Positions 1 to 14,700 of a stretch of DNA of 64,000 bases are shown here, one piece after another. The translations under genes were made by a program, and so were the position numbers. Under the pieces are notes generated by a model, which was not told the origin of the DNA, ran no database searches, and saw only the letters and a list, made by a program, of their open reading frames with translations. Each line of letters starts with the position of its first letter. Within the stretch, counting starts at the first letter, position 1. Source of the DNA: Lophius americanus (lineage: Eukaryota > Chordata > Actinopteri > Lophiiformes > Lophiidae); assembly GCA_037951165.1 (NCBI GenBank), contig JBBDHG010000061.1:605501-669500 (forward strand), read 5' to 3'.

Positions 1-286
1 TATTTTATCAATATATTTGATTAAAATTCTTGTTTAATTGAATTATTTATTAATCGTTTAAACTCTGAGGACGCACATTTGCATATTGTTGCTGTGACCC
101 AGCACAGTACATGAATTCTAAGCGAAAAGGAAAAGCATAAGCATTAATCCTTTAAAATTTTTAAAGGTCAAGAAAAATATAGTGAAAAGGCCTTTTCTCG
201 TTACTGATGACAGTTTCATAGACGGTGATGTTTGGATCAATTGTAGGTTGCTGTTGACAATTTTTGAATTTGTCTTTATCTCTCAG
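1..286. other. fry intron (upstream part), nothing recognised
   Basis: AT-rich intron sequence ending in the tctctcag acceptor. The preceding fry exon is outside the window. Confidence 0.7.
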
Positions 287-3200
287 GTGATAGGAACTCC
301 TTCAGTTGCTTGGCTTCTAAAACAGCTGGTCCCGCTGATGAGATGTGAGAGTTTGGAGATCACAGAGTCTCTGGTTCTGGGGTTTGGATGCACAAATGCT
401 CTGGTTTTCAGGTACAGAAATATATACTGACAAAACACACTTTCACAGCTCCAGTCATGCACCTGAGAGTTGGGTCAACCGCTAAAATTTTCCTCCTCCC
501 CCGGACTAAGCTCAGCACCATGGGTGATCGGGCCTTCTGTTCTGCTGCCCCTCGTCTGTGGAATGCCCTCCCTGACCATCTGAGGGCTCCACAGACGACT
601 GACACATTTAAAAAAGGACTTAAAACTTTCCTTTTTAGCAGAATCTATAACTTTAATTAACATTGCTGCTTTTTGGTCAGGTTGTTATATAGTTATTATT
701 TTATTTTTTATTGATGCTTTTATCTGCTTTTACTTTGTAGCACTTTGAGATTTGATCCAATTGTAAAGTGCATTATAAATTAAATGTATTATTATTATTA
801 TTATTTTTGCTGTTGTTAAATGAATCGCGTCTGTTGTTCTCTGATGGAGAATCAACATACAGCTGGGAGGGATTGCACTCGATAGATTTCCATGACGAAA
901 CATAATGGGTAATTTGATGTGCTATATTGAGCCCTTATCTCTTGCATAACAAAGACACTCTTGAGTTCCTTTCCTATCAGTTAGTCATTCACATCTGTGT
1001 TCACATTCACTTCATACCAGAGATGCATCCAAAACATCCAGAGAAGGGAAAAAAACAGCATCAGTGACATAGAAGACAATTCTTTAAGAGGCAGAGAGGC
1101 ATCACATTTTTTTAAAGGACACCAGGTTCCATTATGAAAGAGAGGTTTTTAATTTAAAATAGAGCACCTGTAATGTTTTCCAAATGGGCACTCATTGTTA
1201 TTAAAGAGATTTAGGTCTTCCCGGACAAATTTGTATATCATTCCTTTGTTTGAGGATTAGTGGTTTTAGGGCATCTGACATTTCGAAATTCTATCTGTCT
1301 CTTGTAGATCAATAGATCAATGCCGCCTCTGATTCTGTATGTTTATAGGGAGCTAGTCGAAGAACTCCATCCACTGATGAAGGAAGCACTGGAGCGTAGG
1401 CCCGAGGTAACACACGCTCCCCCTCAGATGGAGATTGATTACAGAAAGATTCTTGACAGAACTCAATTAATTCTCTTGACCCCACAAAAAAATACAAAAT
1501 ATATAATCCTGATCAAATGTAATATTAATCAACCTGTGGAAATATACTGATTCTATATGAAGTTAGTGTTCATAACTTTTACAGATGTTTTCCATAAGTC
1601 AAATCATTTGATAATTATTGAATGTATATATTATTAAATGTAATTTAATGATTATGAAAATTTTATATTCTGTTCTGCTAATGTAAAGTTATGTTTTCTT
1701 TTACAAACTTACTAATACTGTATATATATATATAAAACTGTATGTAGGGTAAAATCTTTTAGTTCCACTGATGTTGTTTGAAGACTTGAAGGAAGATGTG
1801 CCCTGGTACGACAGTAAAATGAAACCCGAGTGTGCTTTCAGAACAAGAAGCGCAGAGAGAGGAGGGATCTTCTCAGGCTGCAGCTGCTGAGGATCTTTGA
1901 ACTTCTAGCTAACGCAGCAGTTATCAGTGACAGGTAATACACGTTTGACCCCTGAATTCATGTTTTTCCTTATTTTCTGAAGCTTGTGCATTCTTGCTTC
2001 CTTTGCTTCTCTCAGACGCTTCCTCAGTAACCTCTGGTCTGATCATGATGGCGTTCCCTATCTCACATCACATGTGTTCTCCGATGATCATGTGACCATT
2101 GAATTCCATGTCCTTCTCCTCCCCTCTAGCACAAATGGAGCACTGGAGCGAGATTCTCTCGCTCTGGGGGCCTTGTTCCTGGAGTATGTTGACCTAACCC
2201 GGATGCTTCTGGAGGCTGAGAATGAGAAGGAGTTGGATGTGCTGAAAGACATCAGGGCCCATTTCAGTGGAATGGTGGCAAATCTCATCCAGTGTGTTCC
2301 CGGTACATACTTTTATTATTTTTATGAAATAGTATATGATCTTTCATTGGTCTAAGAATGTAGTGTAGTAGCCATGACTTTAGGAGTGCAAAAGTTTCAT
2401 ACCATTTGTGTCTTCCATTTTGACACTGCAACTCTCCCTCTCTTTCTCTCTCTCTCACATCTGCACAGTCCACCACAGGCGCTTCCTCTTCCCTCAACAG
2501 TCCCTCAGACACCATCTTTTCATCCTCTTCAGCCAATGGGCTGGACCGTTTAGTGTCATGTTCACTCCTCTTGATCGCTACAGTGACCGCAACCACCAGA
2601 TAACTCGATACCAGTACTGTGCCCTAAAGGTTAGCAATAACAATACTCCCACGTCCTACCATGTTTGTTCCTTTCACCCTGTTCTTTAGAAGCCTCGGCA
2701 TTACCCGAACTAAAACCTCTCTCCCCTAGGCCATGTCGGCTGTCCTGTGTTGCGGCCCTGTGTTTGACAACGTGGGTCTCTCGACTGACGGCTATCTCTA
2801 CAAATGGCTTGACAACATCCTGGCATGCCATGACATTCGGGTACTGCATTTAATTTGTGGCTCTGGACATTTTGAACGTGTTATTTTATTTATAAAAATA
2901 TACGTAGCAATGACAAGTTTCAGCACTTACTGTGCCGGAAATGTATCATTCAAATTTAGGTTTCCTTCTTTTTATTGCTTCTTTTGGGACATCTTTGGAT
3001 TAGTCCCTCTACATAATCATATTTTTGGTCTAGGTACACCGTTTGGGATGTGAGGTGGTCATCCTGCTCTTAGAACTGAATCCGGACCAAATCAATCTCT
3101 TCAACTGGGCGGTGGACCGCTGCTTCATTGGATCTTACCAGCTGGCATCTGGATGCTTCAAGGCCATCGCTACAGTCTGCGGTAACAGGTATGCAATCAT

Positions 3201-6200
3201 TGGAACAGTGACGTCTTACGGTATTCATAAGTTGTATTCTTTGGTTTAACTTTAATTCTCACGCCGCCAACTTATGTCTCTTAAACATTTATGAAGCTAG
3301 TTCTCATTGCAACCAGCAACTAATGAACATTTCCCCCTTACTTTTCCAGGAATTACCCATGTGACCTTGTGACTTTGCTCAATCTGGTTTTGTTCAAGGC
3401 CTCAGACACGAGCAGGGAAATATATGAGATCTCCATGCAGCTTATGCAGGTACCTAAAGCACAAGAGCAAAAAATAGTTCCAATAAAATATATTTAGAAT
3501 TGCATGCTTGGCAAGGAATTTTAACTGTAAAAGATAAATCATATCTCTACAGGTGCTGGAGTCTAAGCTGTGCGCCTACTCTAAGCGGATGGTGGAACAG
3601 AAGCCTAGTAATATTTTGTATGGAACACACGGCCCCCTGCCTCCACTGTACAGCGTCAACCTGTCTCAACTCTCCATTCAGCTGGCCAGCATGTACCCTG
3701 AGCTCACACTACCTCTGTTCTCAGGTATATTTTTCTCGGGGAAGACACTGAAGTAATTAATTACAAAAGTTAACAAAACAGCTTCCTGAATCCAAATAAA
3801 TGTATTTTTTGGAGAACATAACATCCTTGTTAAATAAAAACCCCACTCAGTGTTACGTCTCCATACACCTTTCAATGGCAAACACTGCATCTGATAGCTG
3901 TTTCCATAATTAGGGGGGGAAAGGACCTTTATTTTGACCAAATGAACCAACAAGCATCTCATTTTCCTATTAAATTTTCCCAAAAACAATCTTTTTGAAA
4001 CCTCACTTTCAGAATTGCCAAAAGGCTCCCTGCACTTCTTGAGAGATTTGTTCAATCTCATCATTGTTGAACATATTTTAATGATTTTCACCTTCCTCAA
4101 GGCTTTTGTAAGACTCATAACATTATTGTTTTGTTTTGCCTGTTCAGAGGTGAGTCAACGTTTCCCAACCACCCACCCCAATGGCAGACAGATAATGCTA
4201 TCCTACCTGCTACCCTGGCTTAGTAACATTGAGCTATTGGACACAGGGCTCCTACCTCCTGCCTCAAGCCCCTGCACACCAGAGGAAGAACCTGACAGTC
4301 AGGGTGTGCCCCCTTGTCTGAGAGGCAATGGGTGGGGTTCCCTGCAGGCGACCTCTCTTGTGCTCAACAACCTCATGTTCATGACTGCTAAGGTAGGGAG
4401 TTTTTTTTGTGATATTTCTCCGCTGGGGTCAATGAAGTCCATTTCCTTCAAATGGAATATTTGTTGTTTCTAGTATGGGGATGAGGTTCCTGGCCCGGAG
4501 ATTGAGAATGCTTGGAATGCTTTAGTGTCCAACGAGAGGTGGGGAAACAACTTACGGATCACCCTGCAGTTCCTCATCAGCCTGTGTGGAGTCAGCAGCG
4601 ATACCACACTGCTTCCTTACGTGAGCCTTGTCTTAAACACCAACAACAACAAATTACATTTAATTGGATTTGCCTCAATCAAAGTTCACATTTTCAACAG
4701 GAGGCAACGTACGGAGTTACGAGTAAAATAATGTAGAATATAGTTAAATGACAAAGTTTGTGTGTTACTTTTTGAGTCTACTTGTTCAGCAAATATGAAC
4801 TACTAGACTAGTTAATCCACAATCTACTACAACTAGTTAATCTTGTATCGGTTTCAGATCAAGAAGGTGGTGATCTACCTGTGTCGCAACAACACCATCC
4901 AGACTATGGAGGAGCTGCTGTTTGAGCTGCAGCAGACTGACCCCGTCAACCCTGTGGTTTTACACTGTGACAACCCTCCCTTCTACCGCTTTGCTGCCAG
5001 CAATAAAGCCTCCACCTCACAGACAGGTGAGAGGAGAAGTTTCTGACCGATTCTATCGTGTTTATGGTAAACATTACTGTAGTTCTGAGGACTTTCTCTG
5101 AAAATGTCTCATGTGTAGGGACCACCTCCAGCAGCAACACTGTAGTAGCTGGTACGGATAACTTGCCAGACACGGATGAGAACAAGCTCGTCAGAGAGAG
5201 TGAAGAGCGGTCAGTATTCAGGCATGTTATACATGCTTTTATTGACAAGGCATTTTGAGGCTGTGTTTCAGTCTTTAATTAATGAGGCTTGTTAAAATAG
5301 ATAAAATATGTCAAATATATCCACATCACACTACTTAGGCAGCAAGATTAAAATCATTTTTTATTTGTTATCACTTCTTTCAGCCGGGCAAGGGCACACA
5401 ACAGACTGGAGTCACGCTATAGCAACAGCTCTGGAGGCTCCTACGAGGATGAAAAGAGTAAGTTGTCCTGAGAATAAAACTGAGAACCTGCTGCCTGGTA
5501 GAAGGAGTACTCACACACAACGTCCATGAGGACTCACAGCTGTTCGCTATTTGAATAGAGCTCTAAGGCATGGATTCCCCCTGTCAATCTTTTTTATCTT
5601 CGCCACTAGATGTTAAGCATTTATTCTATTAGTCAGTGTTTGACAAGCTACCAGGAAAAGGTAGTGAGCCAAGAAACCATCAATTCCACATTAACTAAAG
5701 CTTCAGCTCACAGAAACTTCCCCTCCAGAAACTTAGCAAGCTAAACTCTAGCGGCTATGACTGCATAGTGGGTGATGCAAAGTGTTTGAGTTTAGAAAGA
5801 TGAGCATCTGTGAAAAGTCTCCTGATTTGTGTGATGCTACCTATTCCAAATATTTTTTGAGATCAAAAGTGATGTAAAACAAAGGGGATTATGTATAATT
5901 AGACGTTAAAACTTTTAAAGAAAGCAAATGAGTGTAGTAACTGGAATTTGAGATTCTTCATTTCATGAATGTCATAAACTTGATTAATTTAATAGAGTTA
6001 AAATAAAGACTTCCATTAATATTCAGATTTGCAGTCTGTGCTTCCCTTTAGATCACCCTTGTGCTGAAATTAAAAATGGGTGAAATATTTTCTCTTCCTT
6101 GATTTTATTTGCTCTATGTAAATTTTCCTTCAGAAAAAGAATACAATATTTGCAGTTATACATTACAGCGTATTCCTTTGTTCTTGAAATACCTAGATGG

Positions 6201-6515
6201 TGACATCACTCATGGTTTGAATTCCACTCATGTAAATAATTAGCTGCTGGTCATTAGTGTAGAAAAACAATTTTGAACCTAACAGTCTGTGTATTTTGAA
6301 AATTTAACGGTTAAGTGTATGGAATAGCTAATATTATTGATGGCATATCGATGTGTTTTTGAAGCTGACCCACTGCCACCATATGCTGGTTGGCTACTGG
6401 GCGTTCTGGAGACCAACCATCCTCAACCGTTGCCCATGCCTGTTAACGGTGGCTGCTGGGCTCCTCTGGTTGACTACCTTCCAGAGACCATCACACCTAG
6501 AGGACCACTGCACAG
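287..6515 (+). CDS. fry: fry exons, block A (15 exons)
   Basis: Exons called from protein similarity plus AG/GT edges: 287-411, 1349-1406, 1842-1933, 2130-2302, 2469-2629, 2730-2840, 3034-3188, 3350-3449, 3553-3724, 4148-4392, 4474-4620, 4858-5026, 5119-5209 (or to 5221), 5384-5457, 6365-6515. They encode the run from IGTPSV through HHRRFLFPQQSLRHHLF and ELNPDQINLFNW to WAPLVDYLPETITPRGPLHR, nearly identical to the mammalian protein. The first exon is flanked on its right by a LINE fragment. The intron between 4392 and 4474 is only 81 nt. The end of the thirteenth exon is ambiguous (see findings). The acceptor before 6365 reads tgaag, with a moderate T tract. All phases agree. Confidence 0.93.
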
Positions 6516-8656
6516 GTAAGCTCAAATAAACACAGACACACACTGTACAATCTTTAAAAGAGCTACAACAGTCACACACAGAAAAGTGACTCAGAGGAGA
6601 GGGATGTTGCTTTCAGTTAAGCGTTTCAGTAAAGTGAGTAAAGAAAGGAATTATTTTCTCCCACTCACAGATGGTCAGATAACTAAACTGCAGCATAGAA
6701 TGAAACCTGGCTGGACATTTGTCACGCCATTTGTCACCTTATTGAACACTTAGTTCAAGTGGAGCGTTTTCAATCTTATTCATAGAGTTAATTCAATAAT
6801 GATTGTGTTTTCTTATTTCTGCTACTGCAGATCATAGTATATGAGGGAAATGTGATTTTTTTTTCTTTTTTTTCTTTACTTTGACCATATTTGTAACGGA
6901 ATGCTATATAGTATATAAAATTTTGCTTATTGAACTCTGGCCATCGTTCTCAGGTCTGCTACGTAAACAATGAATATTAGAAGGGGTTGTAACCATGTAC
7001 CTCCTCTTTCTCGCTTTACACCGGAAAAATCAGTACCGAAGGTTAGATTTATGATGCCTAAATTTATGGTGTATTACAGGAGAGCAGACTTTTATTGAAT
7101 AAATGGGGATTTACTCACCCGTAATTCAAGCTTCTGTATTTGCAGCTAGTCATTTTATTAACATTCAGTATTAGGTGGGTGTTCCCCAATACCAGCAGTA
7201 GCATAAACAACACCAGTTTTTTGGATGAAACTTAAATGACAGATAAACCACAGGTATAATCATAAATGAACAGCAACTATTTTGATATTAGTAATTTTTA
7301 AAAAAAAAAGTGCACAAAAATAAGTGATTCAGAATGACCAACTGTGATCAATTTTCTCTTTTTTATCTTTCACAAAAATTTATTTCAGTCAAATGTTGAA
7401 AAAACGGAAAAAAAGCAATCTGATGACGTAAATTTTTTTTCATAAAAATGCATTTGTAAGTAAAAAGAACATAATTAATGATAATATTATGATTATCTTA
7501 AAAAGAATTAGTAAAACAACTGACTTTATTGCAGCCCCAATTTCACTGAAAGACAGACATATGTATCCTATTCCTACAGAACTATCCGATCTCAATGTTT
7601 GCCATAATTATTCCAGAACATGTGGGTAAACTGACTTCACATGGGCTTGAAACAAATATGAAATAGATGGTCAATTAGCTCATGACCTCACCTAAGATCT
7701 CATGAAAGAGTGAAGTATTTGATATTTTGTGTAACCATAAAAGCTTTATGTTTATTCTGCCTCAGGTGTAACATTGCAGTGATCTTTATGACTGAAATGG
7801 TGGTGGACCACAGCGTGAGAGAAGACTGGGCTTTACACCTGCCCCTCCTTCTACATGCCCTCTTCTTAGGTAGGTGTGCCACACATTTACACATATCTCA
7901 ACTTTTGTCTAATGCGCCTTCAGCTCACAGCTACAGCCAAGTGTAGTAGTCAAAAATAAACTGGACGAGCTGGTTGTCCAATAGCTATAAATACGGGGAA
8001 GTCCTCCACACTGTCACACTCTTATCTCCCAAGTCAGAGCATCAGGTCGTCTAAGGACCAAAAAGATAAGATACAAAAATCATTTTTCAGTGGGTGTCAA
8101 CAGAAAACCAACACATCAGCAGAAAGATAACCTTTAGGTGTGTGGGTGTTTTTTGGGACTTCCATTAAGTACTTGACATTGTGAAGTTTTATCTCCATCT
8201 CACACGGACATTGAGCACAGACAACCTTTTATGTCACCCCAGACACAAAGACATTCCCCAAGGACTGCATTTCTCACACAAAAATGTGTTATCTCCTACA
8301 TGGACCCACATCTACATTGTCAGCTGTGCAGAAATGCATCATTATGCACGCTATATGTTCAACATACTTACCCTCAAGTGTATGTTCTCCATTGTCATCC
8401 AATCTATTGCTCTTTAGTCATGAAGTTGTACGGAAAGAAATGTTTTCTCTATAGTGATGATGTGTATAGTACACAAACAGGAGATACTCGTTCCCTGGTA
8501 GGGTGTTGCCCATTCGTATAAGAACAACAGCCTTCATACAAACAGACCATTAAGAAACCATAGACCAACATTTCTGAGTTCAGCAAAACTATTTATCTAG
8601 TATTTGACTTCTGTTGATACATTTCATCCTTAAAATGTACAAACTGGTTTTCAGAG

Positions 8657-8712
<56 letters not shown>

Positions 8713-11700
8713 TGTTAAATGTCAGCATCTGTACAAGCTAATTAAAAAAAATTATAGAGAGAAAAAGATAAGCATGGAACTGAATTAATTAGTCCTTTTT
8801 CCTCTTAAAGAGTTTATGTACATACTTAAACGCATTTCATGGTCTTCTTTGGGTATTGAACATTAATCCAGTTGTCTTACTGGATGTTTATGTTACTGGG
8901 TTGTTACAGGTCTTGACCACTATAGACCAGAGGTCTATGAACACAGCAAACGTCTCCTTCTCCACCTCCTCATTGCTCTCTCCTGCAACAACAACTTCCA
9001 GGTCAGAGTCAGATCATATAATTTGCTGTCCATTTACTCTTTCAGCCCAATTAACTTCATTATCCAACAGTACTACTTTGGAAAAAACTTTCCTCTGAAG
9101 AACCTTCCTTTTTATATTTACAGGTGATCGCTTCAGTGCTGATGCTGACCAGAGAGATCAGTGACAACAAGACTCTCACCATTAAGTCCAGCTACCACAC
9201 AGAGTACCATCAAACACGTGAGTAGAAAACAGTTTCCCCAGTGGAGTATCAATAAAGGCCTTTAGGAAAACATTATTGTCTGCTGTGTAGCCATATGATA
9301 AAAGCTGTAGGACAATATTTTAGTTTAGTTTAGTTTAATTTAGTTTATTTAACATGGACATATAGTAACATTGGCTCTGCAACATTTACCCATGCACAAA
9401 CCCCAGATGCCTTTAGTGTTTATAGCAAAATGCAAATTGTCAACAACTGCCCCCAGGAGGCTTTTAGAAGTAATCGTTATAAAATTAAAGAAGAAAAGGA
9501 AAAAGTGAAGTAAGAATATAATAACATTAAAATCACAGTACAATTATCAGTGCAATACAAATACAAAATTAAATATATCAGAGGACTACAGATATGTACT
9601 TATATGTTTTATAGCACATCTACTTCTCTATTCTATATCATCTTGTTCCTCTAGATACACCTGATTTCTTGCGAGAGTGGCAGGTGTCGCCAGTGGTGGA
9701 CTCTGGACTCAGTTCCACCTCCAATTCTTCCTCTGCCAGTCTGGGGGGCGGCAGCACTGCAGGCAGTGTTGGAAATTTGCCTCTTGTGACACCGGATGAC
9801 CTGGAGGACCTTGAAGATACACCCAATGAAAACGATGAAAAGACAAACAAACTCATTGAGTTTCTCTCCACCAGGTACGCACAACTCTACAGCAGCGGAG
9901 CCAGTGCCACATTTTGGCATAGATATGGTCAAACCGGTATGTTTGTGAAGTGCGTGCAGGTGTGTGTGTGTGTGTGTGTGTGAAATATTCTAGTGCTTGT
10001 ATAACGTGTATGTGGTGCCATTGGTGGTGGGTATACAGTGCCTGGAGTACTGTGTTGTTGTTGCTCAGAGCATTTGGGCCGCTGTGGGTGCACGAAGACA
10101 TCACACCAAAGAACCCCAACTCCAAGAGCACTGAGCAGCTCTCCAACTTCCTACGCCACGTCATCTCTGTTTTCAAGGAGTCCAAGTCAGGTGAGAAATT
10201 TTAATATACCAATGAATGAGAAAAACATCACAACTCACTTTCTACCACATGTTTCACATTTAGCATCTCTTATTATTCATTTTCATGTTAAAATGGAGTT
10301 CTTGAAGCTGTCGTCTTTGCTCTGCCTTGTGGAATCCCAACAGACTTGTTATAAAATCCCACATATTGCTACAGAATAAATAAAATCTAGACCATATAAT
10401 GCTTATCTTCTCACCAATTATGTGATTTATTAAAAGTAATAATCCCTATCTCCAAACAAATCTACAAGGGGTATATTTATGTGTTTGCACAGATTTCCAC
10501 CTGGAGCACCAGCTGAGCGATGTGGCTTTACAGACAGCTCTGTGCAGCTCCTCACGTCATTATGCCGGGCGCTCCTTCCAAATCTTCAGAGCCCTTAAAC
10601 AGCCAATCAACAACCACGCTGTTGCTGACCTGGTGTCGCGCCTCGTGGAGGTGGTGGGAGAACATGGGGACGAGGTGCAGGTGAGAGCGGACTAGTGATT
10701 GGAAACAGGAAACCAGAGAGCCATGATGAGACCCTATTAATACTGCAAATCTGAATGCATTTTGGCACCTATTGGTGGGACTGTATAATTCAACAATATG
10801 TTTGTTTAAGGGCTATGTGATGGAGGTGCTGCTGACGCTGGAATCAGTAGTGGTGAATCTAGCAGAGTGTCTAAAAAACAGCGACCTCATGGCAGCTTTA
10901 ACCAGGTAAGCCCTGTGTATTAGTGAAAATGTTGAAATCAGTCCGCCGTTGTTTTTCATATTCGACTGTGTTACATTTTACTACGTTTGGTTCACAGCAC
11001 ATCTTCACCGGACTTTTTGACTAGCGATAAACTGATGAACCGAAAAAGCACAGGTCAGTTGAATTTCCCAGGCCCAGGATTCGCCGGACTGTCTTCGCAA
11101 CGTCACCAGCGCTCCTACTCGGTCCCCAAGAAGTTTGGCGAATGTGGCCATCACTCGAGTGACCCTCCTCGTAGTGCAACCCTGGACCGCATACAGGCAA
11201 GAAATGAGGACTCCTGTTCAGTTGGACACCCTAATACAACAACCTTACACCTAATGACCACAGTTATCCTCGCTAATTCAGAATTCATTTTCAATTAACA
11301 GGCCTGCAACAATCATGGCCTCGCCCGAACAGGAAGGACCCCCGGGTCCTGTACATCGTCCACCAATCGTATTGATCCCAGTGTTCTATCAGATCCCGCC
11401 CATGTTTCCCATCCATCATCAATACTGGCCACAGTCTTCTGGGTGGCAGTGTCACTCATGGAGTCTGACTTTGAATTTGAATATCAAATGTCTCTTCGCC
11501 TCGTTCACAAGCTGCTATCAAAGGTAGATGAACTGAAACTTACTGAACTTAAAGGCGAAGTTACTTAATTTCAGAAAAAAATGTATTGACTTCTCACCAA
11601 TGAGACCCACTTACTTTTTCTTCAGAGTTTAAAACTTCCTGTCCAACAAATACAAAATGGTGCCCTACTATCAGCTGTATGCCTTTTCTCTTAAATCAAA

Positions 11701-14700
11701 AACAACTCTTAATCCCCAGGTGCCTTTAGACAGAGCAGAGAACCGCGAACGCCTTGAGAAGCTGCAGGCTCAGCTGGGTTGGAGTGGATTCTCCGGGATT
11801 CAGCAGCTTCTATTGAAGGGTTTTACCTCCCAAGCCACTTTTGACCTCACCCTACAGCTCTTCTGCCAGCTCACGCCGGTCTCCCGTATCCCTGTTGTCG
11901 ATAGCTCACAGTCTATAGGTACATTTTCCCATCCAGTGTTATTTTATTAGCTCAGTGACCGAGAAACTCTTCACAACCTGATCTCTGTTGTGCAGGTTTC
12001 CCCCTGAATGTGCTCTGTCTACTTCCTCACCTGGTGCAGCACTTTGGCCACCCAACTCAGTTTTGTAAGGAGAGTGCCGAGAGAATTGCTCAGGTACTGT
12101 ACAGTTCTTCACTCGAGTTCAGTCTTGTTGACTTTAGTTTCATTTAGGTGATGCTTTCTTAAAAGCAAGACTGCCTGAGACTGTGTTTTGCCTATTTCTT
12201 TTTTCTTACTCTCTTTTTCCCTGTCTCAGGTGTGTTTGGTGGAGAAGCACACAAAGATGTCGCATTTGGCCCATGTAATGACTCTCTATAAAACACGGTC
12301 CTACACACGCGACCCCTTCTCCTGGGTCAGTGTGGTTTGCCGCTACCTCCATGAAGCTTTCTCGGACATTACGCTCAACATGGTCACCTATATGGCTGAA
12401 GTAAGTGCTAAAAAATGTACATTCTCATATGTAGTTTCACATGGATACCTTTAATACAATGTAGCTTTATGGATTCATTTGTTTGTAACTTACTGAAAAC
12501 CGTCAGTGTTTTTAAACAAGTATGATTAATAAGTGGTCTACACCAATCAACCACAACATTAATACAAGATACTGTTTACACTGTTGTGTCTAATCAGTGT
12601 ATAATTCAAGTCGGGTGCAAAATGGTTTCATGTTGATGTTCTGTTCAATTACCTCTTCGTTGGTTCAGGATAATCCAATCACTTAAGTCCCATGTCATAT
12701 TACCCATGCAGCCTCTTAACAAGATCAGCATTTTAGTTTAATTCTATGTTATAATAATAAACTTTATTCATACTGCACTATGCAAAACAGATTGCCTTAA
12801 ACTATTATAACAGGAATAAACATAAAAAGACTGACCCCAATTAACAAGGATAAAATAAACAGTTGAATCAAGTAAGAAATGTGGAGAATAACATGTACTA
12901 GGATTAATAAACATGTTTTATTTTTTAAATTTTTTGAGAAGTGATTTAAAAGATGGTATTGATTGACATCAGGTCCCCATGCGGGGAGTTTTAGTCCTGA
13001 GAGTCTTTAACTAGAAATGCCTGATCCCCTTTTGTCTTGAGCTGGGACAGGGAGATAGCTAGAAAAGTCTTAGAATCTGCAGCTGTGCCCGTCAGCATTA
13101 TAGCTAGGAGGCCGACAATGAAGAGCTTTAAAAGTAATCAATAAAATCTTAAAGTCAGTTCCAAATTGTGTGGCTCAGCCCTGAATGCAGCGAGTTGCTG
13201 AAGTCCAAGCATGAGGATATAAAGGCGTGGTTGACCATATTTTTTAGATGATCTGTTACTTATCCTGTCTCCCTCTCTCAGCTGCTGGATAAGGGCCTTC
13301 CCGGCATGCAGCAGTCTCTCCTTCAGATCATCTACTGTCTGCTCAGCCACATGGACCTGACTACTGTACATGTCAAACAGTTCAACGCTGATGTCACGAA
13401 GACCATTGAGAAGTTTGTCCAGGTAGGTGTCCTTTACTAATTTGTGTCGGCTGAAGCTAATCCCTCTGCTGTCTCTTGTGTTGTAGTGTGATGTGAAGTT
13501 TAAAAAGTTTACTCTCTTATACTGAACAATTCTGTTTATGATGTTTTCAGACCATACACTGGAAGGATGCCTTAAACATCCTGAAACTGGTGGTGTCACG
13601 CTCTGCCAGTTTAGTTCATCCAGTCTACGGCCACTCTCAGGGTGATCTGTCCAACCTCGAGGTCAGCAGGGTGTGGGATGGATCGGCCAAGGCTTTGCCT
13701 GGAAAAACACTCGACTTCACGTTTGACATATCTGAGGTAAGAAAACAACTCTTATTAAATGGTGATTATAGCAAAACATATTGGGATATGGACGCATGAT
13801 TGTGAGGGTCTTTATGCCTGTGTTCCATTCACAGACTCCAGTTATTGGACGCCGGTTCGACGAACTCCAGGGTTCCGGTGGTAGAGAGGGGAAAGCCAGA
13901 GCCATGGCTGTAACCCGCAGCACATCCTCCACCTCCTCTGGATCCAACTCCAACACAATCCTGGTGCCTGTCAGTTGGAGGCGACCGCAATCCTCTCAGG
14001 TACACAATTATATCCTACTGTCGTTACCATGCACACATCTTAAATCTGCCAATCCCTATATTTATTTACATAGATCTAACCGTAAGTCTTTGACCAGGTT
14101 TCTCAATACTGTCGATTGCTGGAACACGAGGGACAAACAGGGTTATTAGGACTAAGAGAAAATTCAATTATCCAATGACAGACCCAAACTTCTTTGTCTT
14201 GATATTGATATATAAATAGCTAAACTTTTATCTTGTATGTGAATGTTAAATACAGCGCTCAGCTGTTCCATTGGTTATTCAAACATTTGAAGCAGTTTAA
14301 CATGAGCATTCAAAAAGAGGAGTGGACTTATAAGTTTTATGTCAACTCCTTAATTCTTTCTTGATGATAATTATTGCTATCTTTCACCTGTTTGCAGAAA
14401 AGAACCAGGGAGAAGCTGGTGAACGTTTTGTCTCTGTGTGGACAAGAAGTTGGACTCACAAAGAATCCATCTGTAAGCAACTTCCAATATTTCTTCACAA
14501 TACTCTACCTCTCCTCCCTGCTTCTGTATGATCTATTGTTTCAGGAAATCTGTGTCCTCTGTAGTTCTTTTTCAAAGCCAGTCTCTTGAAAGTATGATAA
14601 CAAAGACATTCATTTATATTTAACCTTTAAAAACAACTATTTAGAAACTGATTTCACAGACAAGGCAAAGGTAGTAATTTCAGAAGGCAACATAAAGAGA

